Assembly: GCA_018266075.1 (NCBI GenBank)
Contig: JAFEBB010000011.1
Location: forward strand, 93,728-157,727
DNA: 64,000 bases
DNA from: Deltaproteobacteria bacterium
Lineage (GTDB): Bacteria > Myxococcota > Myxococcia > Myxococcales > SZAS-1
Reading direction: 5' to 3'
Under the pieces are notes generated by a model. It was not told the origin of the DNA. It ran no database searches and was given only the letters and a program-made list of their open reading frames with translations. A program made the translations under genes and the position numbers. This document shows, in pieces, positions 18,421-29,012 of this stretch; the stretch's first letter is position 1; every line of letters begins with the position of its first letter.

Positions 18421-20135
18421 GCCGCGTGCGCTGGCTCACCGCAGGAGAGAGCCATGGGCCCGCGCTCACGGCCATCGTCGAGGGACTGCCCGCGGGCTTG
18501 TGGCTGACCGCGGAGGACATCGATCGCGAGCTCGCGCGCCGCCAGCACGGCCACGGCCGCGGCGGGCGCATGAAGATCGAGCGCGATCAGGTCGAGCTGC
18601 TGGGCGGCATCCGGTTTGGGAAGACGCTGGGCTCGCCGATTTCGATGCTCATTCGCAACCGCGACTTCGCGAGCTGGACCGAGCGCATGCAGGCCGCGCC
18701 GGGCGGGCCGGACGCGAAGCCCGTGCACGTGCCGCGACCGGGGCACGCGGATCTCGCGGGCGGCTTGAAGTACGGCCACACGGGCGATCTGCGAAATGTC
18801 CTCGAGCGCGCGAGCGCCCGCGAGACGGCCGCGCGCGTGGCTGCAGGCGCAGTCGCCAAGGCGCTCCTGCGCGAGCTCGGAATCCGCATCGGCAGCTGGG
18901 TGCGCCAAATTGGAACAGCGAAGGCCACGAGCGCGTCCGAGGTTCAGCCCGAGCTCTTCCGCCGCGACGCCGAGGCGGTCGCACGTCTGGCCGACGCGAG
19001 CCCGGTGCGCGCGCTCGACGACCTCTCGTCCGCGAAGCTCGTGGAAGCCATCGACGCCGCGCGCGCCAAGCGCGACACCGTGGGCGGCATCATCGAAGTC
19101 GCGGCGACGGGAATGCCGGTCGGGCTCGGTGCGCACGTGCAGCACGATCGCAAGCTCGACGGCCGGATCGCGCAGGCCATGCTCAGCATCCCCGCGATGA
19201 AGGCCGTGGAGCTCGGCGACGGCTGGTCGGCCGCGGGTCGCTACGGCAGCGAGGTGCACGACGCGATTCATCTGCGCAGCGGTCGGCTCGTGCGCGAGAG
19301 CAACCGCGCGGGCGGGCTCGAGGGCGGGATGACGAATGGCGAGCCGCTCGTGGTCCGCGTGGCCATGAAGCCCATCGCCACTGTGCCCGAGGCGCTGCCG
19401 TCGGTGAACGTTCAATCGCTCGAGGCCACGCACGCGCACGTGGAGCGCTCGGACACCTGCGCGGTTCCTGCAGCGGGCGTGGTGGCCGAGGCGATGCTCG
19501 CGTTGGTGCTCGCGGATGCGGTGCTCGAGGCGCTCGGCGGCGACTCCATGGATTCGCTGCGTGCGCCGTTCGCGAGGCTGCGATTGGCGACGTGCGCGGA
19601 TATCGGCCACCGCTTCCTCATCGGGCCGATGGGCGCGGGAAAGACGTCTGTCGGTTTGCTCCTCGCGAGGCAGCTTGGCCTGCCCTTCGTCGATCTCGAC
19701 GCGCGCATCGAAGCCGAAGCGGGCACGTCGATCGCCACGTTGTTCGCGCGGGATGGCGAGGCTGCGTTCCGTGAGCGCGAGGCGAGGGAGCTCGCCAAGG
19801 TCGCGCGCGAGAAGCCGGCGGTCGTCGCGCTGGGTGGCGGCGCGGCGCTCACCGAGGACGCATGGCTCACGCTGCGTGAGTCGGGCGCGACGCTGCACCT
19901 GCACGCGCCTGCGCACGAACTGCTGAAGCGCATCGGCGATCCGTCTGCGCGGCCGATGCTCGCGGGCGGCGATCCGCTCGCGCGCCTCAACGCTCTCGCG
20001 GCTGAGCGCGAGCGCTGGTACGCGCGCGCGGATCTGCACCTCGATACGACCGGGCTCTCGCCCGAGCTCGCGGCCGGTGCAGCAGTTGGGCTCTTCCGTT
20101 CAATCGAAGGGCCGCTGGTGAAGCGCCATGGCTGA
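18417..20135 (+). CDS. aroCK: Fused chorismate synthase and shikimate kinase
   Basis: One uninterrupted 572-residue reading frame. Residues 1 to about 385 are chorismate synthase (TAGESHGPALTAI, RQHGHGRGGRM, HVPRPGHADLAG, RASARETAARVA, SDTCAVPAAGVV), ending in the usual ALGGDSMDSLR. After about 12 residues a complete shikimate kinase follows (398-572), with Walker A GPMGAGKT (403-410), shikimate-contacting LPFVDLDARIE and VVALGGGAAL. The two activities are steps five and seven of the pathway, on either side of EPSP synthase. Domain order is AroC-AroK; the fusion I know best is AroK-AroB. The start overlaps aroE by 4 bp and the end overlaps aroB by 8 bp. I see no sign of a missed stop or internal start at the junction. 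Confidence 0.93.
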   Translation: MSRVRWLTAGESHGPALTAIVEGLPAGLWLTAEDIDRELARRQHGHGRGGRMKIERDQVELLGGIRFGKTLGSPISMLIRNRDFASWTERMQAAPGGPDAKPVHVPRPGHADLAGGLKYGHTGDLRNVLERASARETAARVAAGAVAKALLRELGIRIGSWVRQIGTAKATSASEVQPELFRRDAEAVARLADASPVRALDDLSSAKLVEAIDAARAKRDTVGGIIEVAATGMPVGLGAHVQHDRKLDGRIAQAMLSIPAMKAVELGDGWSAAGRYGSEVHDAIHLRSGRLVRESNRAGGLEGGMTNGEPLVVRVAMKPIATVPEALPSVNVQSLEATHAHVERSDTCAVPAAGVVAEAMLALVLADAVLEALGGDSMDSLRAPFARLRLATCADIGHRFLIGPMGAGKTSVGLLLARQLGLPFVDLDARIEAEAGTSIATLFARDGEAAFREREARELAKVAREKPAVVALGGGAALTEDAWLTLRESGATLHLHAPAHELLKRIGDPSARPMLAGGDPLARLNALAAERERWYARADLHLDTTGLSPELAAGAAVGLFRSIEGPLVKRHG

Positions 20136-21144
20136 GCTGCGTGTCCGCTCGGGCGCCGGCGACTACGACGTGCTCGTCGGGCCGGGCGTTCGCGCGCAGC
20201 TCGCGACGCGGCTCGCCCAGCGAAACTTCTTGGTTACAGACGAGAACGTCACGCGGCACTGGGGCGACGCGTTTGAAGCGCTGCTGAAGCCGGTCGCGAA
20301 GCTCGTGTTGCCCGCTGGTGAAGCGTCGAAATCGCTGGCGACGGCCGAGCGCATCTGGCGCTGGCTCGCGAACGCGAAGGCCACGCGCGCGGACACGCTG
20401 GTCGCACTCGGCGGCGGTGTGGTGGGCGATGTGGCTGGCTTCGCAGCGTCGACGTTTCATCGCGGCGTGCCGCTCGTGCACGTGCCCACCACGCTCCTCG
20501 CGCAGGTCGACTCGAGCATCGGCGGCAAGGTGGCGATCGATCTGCCCGAGGGCAAGAACCTGGTCGGCGCGTTTCATGCGCCGACGCTCGTCATCGCCGA
20601 CACGGAAACGCTCGCGACGCTGCCCGAGCGCGAGCTGTGGAATGGGCTGGCAGAGCTGGTGAAGACCGCGCTCATCGGCGACGCGCCCCTCTTCGCCGAG
20701 CTCGAGCGCGAGCTCGCCGCGACGCCCGAGCGCATCGCGAAGGCCGCGCAGATCAAGGCCGAGATCGTCTCGCGCGACGAACACGATCGCGGCGAGCGGA
20801 TGCACCTCAACTTCGGGCACACGTTCGGACACGCGCTCGAAGCGGCGACGGGTTACGGGCCGCTGTTGCACGGCGAAGCGATCGTCCTCGGCATGCGGCT
20901 CGCGACAGCGCTGTCGGCGCAGCGTGGGTTCGCCGATGCCAAGCGCGTGGATGCGTTGCTCGCGCGCTTCAAGCTGCCGCACCTGAATGCCTCGCTCGAC
21001 GACGTCCTCGCCGCGATGAAGCTCGACAAGAAGGGCTCGCGGTTCATCCTGCTCGAGTCGATCGGCAAGGCGCGCATTGTGGATGACATCGATCTCGGCG
21101 CGATTCGCGAGCTCGCCGAGCCGCTCCTGGAGTCGCTGCGATGA
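20128..21144 (+). CDS. aroB: 3-dehydroquinate synthase
   Basis: Cyclises DAHP to 3-dehydroquinate using NAD and a divalent metal. The 338-residue protein has DTLVALGGGVVGDVAGF, PTTLLAQVDSSIGGKVAID, ELVKTALIGD, and the metal-binding HLNFGHTFGHALE. It is slightly shorter than the usual 350-370. Its ATG lies 8 bases inside the end of the aroC/K frame and its stop overlaps the aroQ ATG. A short AT-rich patch (20228-20243) encodes NFLVT in an otherwise GC-rich gene. Confidence 0.95.
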   Translation: MAELRVRSGAGDYDVLVGPGVRAQLATRLAQRNFLVTDENVTRHWGDAFEALLKPVAKLVLPAGEASKSLATAERIWRWLANAKATRADTLVALGGGVVGDVAGFAASTFHRGVPLVHVPTTLLAQVDSSIGGKVAIDLPEGKNLVGAFHAPTLVIADTETLATLPERELWNGLAELVKTALIGDAPLFAELERELAATPERIAKAAQIKAEIVSRDEHDRGERMHLNFGHTFGHALEAATGYGPLLHGEAIVLGMRLATALSAQRGFADAKRVDALLARFKLPHLNASLDDVLAAMKLDKKGSRFILLESIGKARIVDDIDLGAIRELAEPLLESLR

Positions 21145-21569
21145 ACATCCTCGTGCTGCACGGCCCGAACCTGAACCTGCTCGGCGAGCGCCAGCCCGAG
21201 ATCTACGGAACGACCACGCTGTTGCAGCTCAACGAGCTCATCGAGAAGCGCGCCATCGAGCTCGGCGCGAGCGTGCGCATCTTCCAGAGCAACCACGAGG
21301 GCGCGCTCATCGATCGGCTGCACGAGGAGCGCCGCTGGATGAACGCGCTCATCATCAATCCCGGCGCGCTCACGCACTACTCGTACGCGCTGCGCGACGC
21401 GATCGCCGCGGTGAGCACGCGCGCCATCGAAGTGCACCTCTCCGACATCACCCAGCGCGAGGCGTGGCGCCGCGTCAGCGTGATCGCCGATGTCTGCGAG
21501 GCGCAGGTGATGGGCTTGGGTCCGCGCGGCTACATCGAGGCGCTGAACCGACTGACACAGAAGCGTTAA
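21141..21569 (+). CDS. aroQ: Type II 3-dehydroquinate dehydratase
   Basis: Removes water from 3-dehydroquinate to give 3-dehydroshikimate. The 142-residue protein carries the type II signature GPNLNLLGERQPEIYG with catalytic Tyr22 and Arg17, NHEG (51-54) and His99 in IEVHLSDI. It overlaps aroB by 4 bp (ATGA) and closes the operon. Its TAA shares a TTAA with the stop of the convergent FHA gene. Together with aroA, aroE, aroC/K and aroB it completes DAHP-to-chorismate; a DAHP synthase is not in the window. Confidence 0.96.
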   Translation: MNILVLHGPNLNLLGERQPEIYGTTTLLQLNELIEKRAIELGASVRIFQSNHEGALIDRLHEERRWMNALIINPGALTHYSYALRDAIAAVSTRAIEVHLSDITQREAWRRVSVIADVCEAQVMGLGPRGYIEALNRLTQKR

Positions 21570-22204
21570 GCCTGCTTCTCGACCTTGACCAGGTGGCGGC
21601 CAATCAAGAGCTGATCGCCGTGCTCCACGACCGTCGGCTGCATGAGCCGGAAGAACGTGCCGTTGCTGGAGCCGAGGTCCTTCACCGAGAGCCGGCCGTT
21701 CTTGAAGAGAAACGTGGCGTGGCGCCCGGAGACGAAGCCGTCGCCGGGGAAGACGATGTCGCCGAGCTCGCGGCCGAGGGCCACCTCGCCGTCCTTGATG
21801 GGGAACACGTCGCCGCGGCGGCCGCCCTCGTAGATCTGCACCAGGCGCGCCTTGTAGCCCGGGTCCTTGCTGCCCCAGACGCCCGGCTGCGCGGCCGGGA
21901 GCGCCTCGATGAGCAAGCGCTGGCGGCCCACGCGGAGCTCGTTGCCCGGCACCAGGTCGCGGTCGGCCTGCACCTTGAGGCGAATGAAGACGCCGTTGCC
22001 CGAGCCCACGTCATCGACGGTGAGCTTGCCGCTGCTGATGGTGAAGCGGGCCTGCACCGGCGCGAGGAAGGGATCGTCGGGCGGCATGATGTCCGCCTTG
22101 GAGCCGAGCGTCATCTGGTCGCGCACGAACGGGACCATGGTCTCCGGCCCGCCGTCGAAGCGAACGACGCGCAACATGGTCTTGTTGTCAGGCATCTTCG
22201 GCAC
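21566..22204 (-). CDS. Protein with two FHA domains
   Basis: A 212-residue cytoplasmic protein made of two forkhead-associated phosphothreonine-binding folds. The C-terminal one is canonical: ALGRELGDIV, GFVSGRHATF with the Ser/Arg/His contact residues, and DLGSSNGTFF. The N-terminal one is more divergent (TLGSKADI, DDVGSGNGVF) and its binding-loop Arg is less clear. Such proteins usually read out Ser/Thr kinase signalling, and three such kinases are encoded in this window, though none is adjacent. Divergent from aspS. Confidence 0.85.
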   Translation of the reverse strand: MPKMPDNKTMLRVVRFDGGPETMVPFVRDQMTLGSKADIMPPDDPFLAPVQARFTISSGKLTVDDVGSGNGVFIRLKVQADRDLVPGNELRVGRQRLLIEALPAAQPGVWGSKDPGYKARLVQIYEGGRRGDVFPIKDGEVALGRELGDIVFPGDGFVSGRHATFLFKNGRLSVKDLGSSNGTFFRLMQPTVVEHGDQLLIGRHLVKVEKQA

Positions 22205-22411
22205 CCCAGGGGCGTAGAAAACCCGCGGCTGCCGGGGCTGTCAAGCGACTGCGAACTTTCGCGCCAAAACTGGAAATTGGAATCCGCCGATGGAGGGTCG
22301 CGTTTCTGCGCGCCCAAGCAGGCGAGCGCCTTGTCCAAGACGCTGGCTTGGTGCGTCATTGGGAAGTAGTGTCCGACCGCGTTTGGCTAGAGAAGTTGGA
22401 GGCTGGAAATC
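22205..22411. promoter_or_regulatory. Divergent promoter region between the FHA gene and aspS
   Basis: 207 bases without a gene. AT content is higher than in the flanking genes, especially around 22250-22280 (an AAAACTGGAAATTGGAA stretch). It must hold promoters for both genes. I see no clear sigma-70 pair, T-box or hairpin. The likely aspS ribosome-binding site is GGAGG at about 22397-22401. Confidence 0.5.
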
Positions 22412-24229
<1,818 letters not shown>

Positions 24230-24250
24230 CAATTTGGTTACGGAGGGGAC

Positions 24251-25825
24251 GTGACGCCGGAGTTCGTCCGCATCGCCAGCGTCATCGAGCCGAGCGAGAG
24301 CCAGCGCGCGCTCGCCTCGGATCTCGCGCGCCTCTGCGACGGCCGCGCCTCCGCGGGCTCGCAAGACCGCATCGCCTACGCGCGCGACCTGTGGCCGAAG
24401 GCGACGTACTGGGCCGGCCTCGGAAAGGTCCCGCGCCCGCCCGACGCCATCTGCTGGCCACGCGATGAGAAGCAGCTCGCGAACGTCGTCGCCTTCGCGC
24501 GCGCGCGGAAGATCCCGCTCATTCCCTTTGGCGCGGGCAGCGGCGTCTGCGGCGGCGCCATCGCGCTCACCGGCGGCATCACCGTGGACTTGAAGCGCAT
24601 GGACCGCCTGCGCTCGGTGGACCACGCGAGCCGACTCTTCACCGCGCAAGGCGGCATCATCGGCGAGAACCTGGAGCGCGAGCTGGCGGCGCACGGGCTC
24701 TCGCTGGGCCACTTCCCGAGCTCGATCTACTGCTCCACGCTCGGCGGCTGGTTGGCGGCGCGCAGCGCGGGCCAGCTCTCGACCAAGTACGGCAAGATCG
24801 AGGACATGTGCCAGTCGCTCACGGCCGTGCTCGGCACGGGCGAATTGGTGAAGGTCCGCGCGCGGCCGTCGAACGGGCCGGACTTCACGCAATTGTTAAT
24901 AGGCTCCGAAGGCACGCTGGGCTTCATCACCGAGGCCACGATGTTCGCGGTGCCGCAGCCGGCGACGCGCGCGTACCGGGCGGTCCGCTTCCGCACGCTC
25001 GAGGCCGGCGCCGAGGCGATTCGACGCATCCTGCGCGACGGCCTGCGTCCGGCGGTGGTGCGCCTCTACGATCCGTTCGACACGGTCATCGCCGGCAAGG
25101 GCAAGACCAAGTTCGCCGCGACGGATGAGCACCACCGCGACGGCATCCAGGTCATCCAGGAGCGCGCGCCGCTCGCGGCCAAGCTCGCCGTGCGCGCCGC
25201 GCTGGGCAAGCCTGCGGCGCTCAACCGACTCGCGGATCTGCTGCGCGAGTGCTTGCTCATCCTCGTCTTCGAAGGCGACGCGGATCTGTGCAGCGCCGAG
25301 GACGAGCAGGCGCTGATTCTCTGTCGCGAGCTCGGCGGCGTCGATCTCGGCGCGGCGCCCGCGCGACACTGGATGGAGCAGCGCTACGCCGTCTCGTACA
25401 AGCAGTCGAAGATGTTCGCTGCCGGCGCGTTCGCGGACACCATGGAGGTTTGCGCGACGTGGGACAAGGTCCTGCCCGTGTACCGCGCGGTGCGCCAGGC
25501 CGTGTCGCCGCTGGGCTTCATCATGGCGCACCTCTCGCACGCGTACGTCGAGGGCTGCTCGCTCTACTTCACGTTCTCGGCGACCGCGCCCAGCCCGGAA
25601 GAGGTGGTCGAGCGCTACGACGCCGTGTGGCGCGAGGCACTCGGCGCTGCCATGGCCGCTGGCGCGACCGTCTCTCACCACCACGGCGTGGGCTTCTCGA
25701 AGGCGGGTCGCTTGCACGAGGAGCTGGGTTCACCTGGAGTGAACCTGCTTCGGGCGCTGAAGCGCACCTGTGATCCCGACGGCATCTTGAACCCGGGCAA
25801 GCTCGGGCTCGGCGGGGAGGCGTGA
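24251..25825 (+). CDS. FAD-linked oxidase, alkylglycerone-phosphate-synthase-like
   Basis: A 524-residue flavoprotein with a PCMH-type FAD domain: PLIPFGAGSGVCGG (89-102) and TLGGWLAARSAGQLSTKYG (163-181). The GHFPSSIY plus TLGGW block, the SHAYVEG segment and the C-terminal SHHHGVG (His476-478) match alkylglycerone-phosphate synthase (AGPS, ether-lipid synthesis) better than glycolate or D-lactate oxidase. AGPS swaps an acyl for a fatty-alcohol chain on DHAP. However, the next two genes look like GlcE and GlcF partners, which suggests electron transfer, so an oxidase role is also possible. The GTG start has GGAGGGG upstream, next to a small GTAAC-N6-GTTAC repeat overlapping the aspS stop (24226-24241). 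Confidence 0.8.
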   Translation: MTPEFVRIASVIEPSESQRALASDLARLCDGRASAGSQDRIAYARDLWPKATYWAGLGKVPRPPDAICWPRDEKQLANVVAFARARKIPLIPFGAGSGVCGGAIALTGGITVDLKRMDRLRSVDHASRLFTAQGGIIGENLERELAAHGLSLGHFPSSIYCSTLGGWLAARSAGQLSTKYGKIEDMCQSLTAVLGTGELVKVRARPSNGPDFTQLLIGSEGTLGFITEATMFAVPQPATRAYRAVRFRTLEAGAEAIRRILRDGLRPAVVRLYDPFDTVIAGKGKTKFAATDEHHRDGIQVIQERAPLAAKLAVRAALGKPAALNRLADLLRECLLILVFEGDADLCSAEDEQALILCRELGGVDLGAAPARHWMEQRYAVSYKQSKMFAAGAFADTMEVCATWDKVLPVYRAVRQAVSPLGFIMAHLSHAYVEGCSLYFTFSATAPSPEEVVERYDAVWREALGAAMAAGATVSHHHGVGFSKAGRLHEELGSPGVNLLRALKRTCDPDGILNPGKLGLGGEA

Positions 25826-26829
25826 TGGTCAACCGTCCTTCCACGACCGAGTTCTCCGCGCTGCTTCGCTCCGATGAGTTCCGTGATCTCGGCCGCGAGC
25901 TGGAGCTCACGCCCGCCGGCGCGGATCGGCTCGCGCTCGGGCTTCGTTGGGCGCGCGAGCGCGGCCGCCCGGTGCGCGTGTCGCGCGCGCGCTTCGACAA
26001 CGTGAGCCGCCCCGATGTCACCAGCTGCCTGATCCACGCCGAGGCCGAGGCCAAGCTCGCCGACGTGGAGGCCGCGCTCGACACCGCGCAGCTCACGCTG
26101 GGGCCGCTCTCGCCGGGCGCGCGCGAGCTCACGGTCGCGCAGTGGCTGTGTGGCCCGCACGCGGGTCTGCGCGCGGTGCCCGGGGGTCGGCTCGAGACGG
26201 CTGCGCTGACCATCGAGGCCGTGCTCTGGACCGGCGAGGTCTATCGCTCGCATGCGTCGCCGCGCGCGGCCGCGGGCCCGGATCTCGACTACGCGTTCCT
26301 CGGCGCAGGCGATGCCGTCGGATTGCTCACGTCTGCGCTGCTGCGCGCGTTCTCCAAGCCCACCACCGACGATCGCGTCGGCGTGACCTTGCCGGATCCC
26401 GCGAGCGCCGCCGCGATCCTTCACGATGCGCTCGGGCATGAAGCGCGTCCTGCGAGCGCCGAGCTGGCGCTGGTCGACGGACACGCGGTGCTCACCGCCA
26501 CGTTCTCCGATCTCGCGTTCCGCGCGCACCGCGATGCGGCGCGCTTGCGTGAGGCCGCGGCGCTCCACGGCGCGACAACGCGCGAGGCCGTGCCCGTGCA
26601 GAGCGAGCGCGAGCTGACGCACGAGTTCGAGGTGAGCTGGGAGGCGCTGCCGGGCCTGCTCGAGCTCTGCTTCCCGCATCGCGTGGGCATCCATCGAATC
26701 GCGAGAGAGAGCGTGGTGGTGGTGTCTTCGATTGCGCTGAACGGCGACGGCGTGGTGCCGCTCGATGGGCCCGCGTCGCAGCCTGCGTGGCTGCAAGCGC
26801 TCGCGCGCGAAATGGGAGGTGCGCGGTGA
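25825..26829 (+). CDS. GlcE-like protein with a degenerate FAD-binding domain
   Basis: A 334-residue protein of uncertain family. Its first half (REL... VTSCLIHAEAEAKLADVEA, GGRLETAALTIEAVLWTGEVYRS, FLGAGDAVGLLTSALL) follows the order of the PCMH FAD domain of glycolate oxidase subunit GlcE, but the Gly-rich pyrophosphate loop is not recognisable, so it may no longer bind FAD. The ATG shares one base with the TGA of the previous gene (TGATG), and its own TGA overlaps the next GTG; an alternative GTG lies 3 bases upstream. Context suggests a structural partner of the flavoprotein before and the Fe-S protein after. Confidence 0.6.
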   Translation: MVNRPSTTEFSALLRSDEFRDLGRELELTPAGADRLALGLRWARERGRPVRVSRARFDNVSRPDVTSCLIHAEAEAKLADVEAALDTAQLTLGPLSPGARELTVAQWLCGPHAGLRAVPGGRLETAALTIEAVLWTGEVYRSHASPRAAAGPDLDYAFLGAGDAVGLLTSALLRAFSKPTTDDRVGVTLPDPASAAAILHDALGHEARPASAELALVDGHAVLTATFSDLAFRAHRDAARLREAAALHGATTREAVPVQSERELTHEFEVSWEALPGLLELCFPHRVGIHRIARESVVVVSSIALNGDGVVPLDGPASQPAWLQALAREMGGAR

Positions 26830-27938
26830 GCCACGATGGAATGCGCCCCTCGAGCGATCCACGCCGCCAGCGCGAGTACGCGTACTGCACCGCGTGCCCC
26901 AAGCTCTGTCGCTTCTCGTGTCCGGTGTCGGAGGCCGAGCGCCGCGAGACGGTCACGCCATGGGGAAAGATGGAGGTCGGCCACCAGCTCGAGACGCGCC
27001 AACGCCCCATGGACGCCGCGAGCGCCGAGGCCGTCTACGCCTGCAGCGACTGCGGCCGCTGCACCGAGCACTGCAAGCACGGCAACGAGGTCGCGCCCGC
27101 GCTGGTCGCGTTGAGGGCAGAGGCTGTTCGCGCGGGGGTCGCGCCCGAGTCGATCACCAAGCTCGTCGATCGCTTCGCCTCGCACGGCTCGCCCTTCCCC
27201 ACTTCGCTTCGCCAGGCCGCGCAGAAGGCCGGCATGCGCGACGATGGCACCTACTTCCCGGGCTGCACCGCGCTGGCCAAGCAGCCCAACCTCGTCGACG
27301 ACGCGCGCGCCGCGAGCGAAGCGGTGGGCATGCCGCTCGCCGTGAGCCCGCTCGCCTCGCGCTGCTGCGGGTATCCGCTCTGGGCCGCGGGTCATCTGCA
27401 AGCGTTCCGCGCGCACGCCGAAGGATTCGCCGAGGCTGCGCGCGAGGTGCCGTCGCTCGTCGTCGGAGATCCGGGCTGCGCGTACACGCTCTCGGTGCTC
27501 TACCCGCAGGTCGGCGTGCGCACGCCCGAGGTTCGGCTCTGGGTCGACGAGGTCGCGCGGCGGCTGCCGGAGCACGCCGGCGGCAAGCCCGTGGAGCTCG
27601 ACGCCGCGTACCACGACCCGTGCCACCTCGGCCGCGGCTTGGGTCGCTACGAGGCGCCGCGCGCCATCTTGCAGCACGCGCTCGGCGGCAAGCCGTTCGC
27701 CGAAGCCAACGACGCGCGCAACGATGCGGGCTGCTCCGGCGGCGGCGGGGTGTTGCCGCGCACGCACCCGGAGACCTCGGTGGAGATCGCGCGGCGCCAG
27801 GGCGAGGCGCTGGGTGAGCGCGCGACGATCGTCACCGCGTGTCCGGCCGCGCGCCGCATGTTCGAGAAGGCCGGCCGCAAATCGCTCGCCCTGGAGACGG
27901 TGCTCGCGCGATTCTTCGGCCGCGAATCGGGGGACTGA
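26826..27938 (+). CDS. Fe-S oxidoreductase with CCG domains (GlcF/GlpC-like)
   Basis: A 370-residue protein. Two ferredoxin-type cluster motifs are near the N-terminus: C21-x2-C24-x3-C28-x3-C32-P (one spacing longer than standard) and C73-x2-C76-x2-C79-x3-C83. Two cysteine-rich CCG segments follow (YFPGCTALAKQP with RCCGYPLWAAGH, and DPCHLGRGLG with AGCSGGGG). This is the layout of GlcF, GlpC and related heterodisulfide-reductase-type electron carriers. The GTG start at 26826 is chosen because GGGAGG precedes it and it overlaps the previous stop. It probably passes electrons between the flavoprotein and quinone or another carrier. Confidence 0.85.
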   Translation: MSHDGMRPSSDPRRQREYAYCTACPKLCRFSCPVSEAERRETVTPWGKMEVGHQLETRQRPMDAASAEAVYACSDCGRCTEHCKHGNEVAPALVALRAEAVRAGVAPESITKLVDRFASHGSPFPTSLRQAAQKAGMRDDGTYFPGCTALAKQPNLVDDARAASEAVGMPLAVSPLASRCCGYPLWAAGHLQAFRAHAEGFAEAAREVPSLVVGDPGCAYTLSVLYPQVGVRTPEVRLWVDEVARRLPEHAGGKPVELDAAYHDPCHLGRGLGRYEAPRAILQHALGGKPFAEANDARNDAGCSGGGGVLPRTHPETSVEIARRQGEALGERATIVTACPAARRMFEKAGRKSLALETVLARFFGRESGD

Positions 27939-27939
27939 C

Positions 27940-28866
27940 ATGAAGACGTTTCTCGTGGTGAACCCCATGAGCGCCAACGGGCGCACGGGCCGGCAGTTCC
28001 CGGAGATCTCCGCCGCGCTCCGCAACGGCATCGGCGAGTTCGAGCACGCGTTCACCACCCGCGCCGGCGAAGCGACGGACCTCGCGCGCAAGGCGATCAA
28101 GGATGGCTTCGAGCGCATCGTGGCCGTGGGCGGCGACGGCTCTATTAACGAAGTGGTTAACGGCTTCTTCGAAGACGGCAAGGCCATCAATCCCAACGCA
28201 GCGCTGGCCATCATCCCGCGCGGCACCGGCGGCGATTTTCGCAAGAGCTTTGGCTGGAGCACCGAGCTCGCCGACGCCGTGAAGCGCCTCGCCCAGCCCG
28301 ACCTCGCGCCGCTCGACGTGGGCGAGCTCAAGTTCACCGACGCGCACGGCAAGGAGTCGCTGCGCTACTTCGTGAACGTGGCCTCGTGCGGCATCAGCGG
28401 CAACGTCGACGACGCAGTGAACAACTCCAGCTTCAAGGGCCTCGGCGGCGGCACGCTCTCGTTCAAGCTCGCCTCGCTCAAGGCGCTGCTCAGCTACGCC
28501 AACAAGCCGGTGAAGCTGCGCTTCGACGACGGCCCCGAGGAGCGCGTGGACGCCCTCACCTGCCTCGCGGTGGGCAACGGCCAGTACTTCGGCGGCGGCA
28601 TGTGGATCTGCCCCCAGGCCAAGCCCGACGACGGCATCTTCGACGTCACCATCTGGGAGCGCTTCGGCCTCAAGGACTTCGCGCTGCGCCAGGGCGCCAT
28701 CTACAACGGTCAACACTTGAAGATGAGCGGCGTCCGCAGCCTGCGCGCCAAGAAGGTCACCGCCACCAGCGACGTAGACGTACTCCTCGACGTCGACGGC
28801 GAGCAGCCAGGCAAGCTCCCGGCTACCTGGCAGGTCCTGCCCGGCGCCATTCGCATCAGCCGCTGA
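27940..28866 (+). CDS. Diacylglycerol kinase family lipid kinase
   Basis: A 308-residue cytoplasmic or membrane-associated kinase of the DagK/YegS fold. The signature GGDGS (64-68) within IVAVGGDGSINEVVNG and the RGTGGDF motif (94-100) are intact, and the C-terminal beta-sandwich ends in DGEQPGKLPATW. Substrates of the family are diacylglycerol, sphingosine or other lipid alcohols, using ATP. It starts one base after the preceding stop, so it belongs to the same operon as the AGPS-like flavoprotein, which makes a lipid-modifying role for the block plausible. An AT-rich patch (28143-28162, TTAAC-N6-GTTAA) lies just after the GGDGS codons. Confidence 0.85.
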   Translation: MKTFLVVNPMSANGRTGRQFPEISAALRNGIGEFEHAFTTRAGEATDLARKAIKDGFERIVAVGGDGSINEVVNGFFEDGKAINPNAALAIIPRGTGGDFRKSFGWSTELADAVKRLAQPDLAPLDVGELKFTDAHGKESLRYFVNVASCGISGNVDDAVNNSSFKGLGGGTLSFKLASLKALLSYANKPVKLRFDDGPEERVDALTCLAVGNGQYFGGGMWICPQAKPDDGIFDVTIWERFGLKDFALRQGAIYNGQHLKMSGVRSLRAKKVTATSDVDVLLDVDGEQPGKLPATWQVLPGAIRISR

Positions 28867-29012
28867 CGCGCTGCATTGGCGCAGGACGCTCGCGATTTCG
28901 GGCCATTGGGAAATGTTCGCGCGGGCCTGTTGTTCGGAGGTCGAGCGGCCGGTTGATCCTGCGGACGTCGGTCCGTAGCGTTGAAGGGCGGTTTTCTGCT
29001 CGCGGAGTTGCC

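Noticed and set aside
22205..22411. T-box or other riboswitch upstream of aspS
   Set aside because: No stable stem series, specifier loop or T-box sequence could be found.
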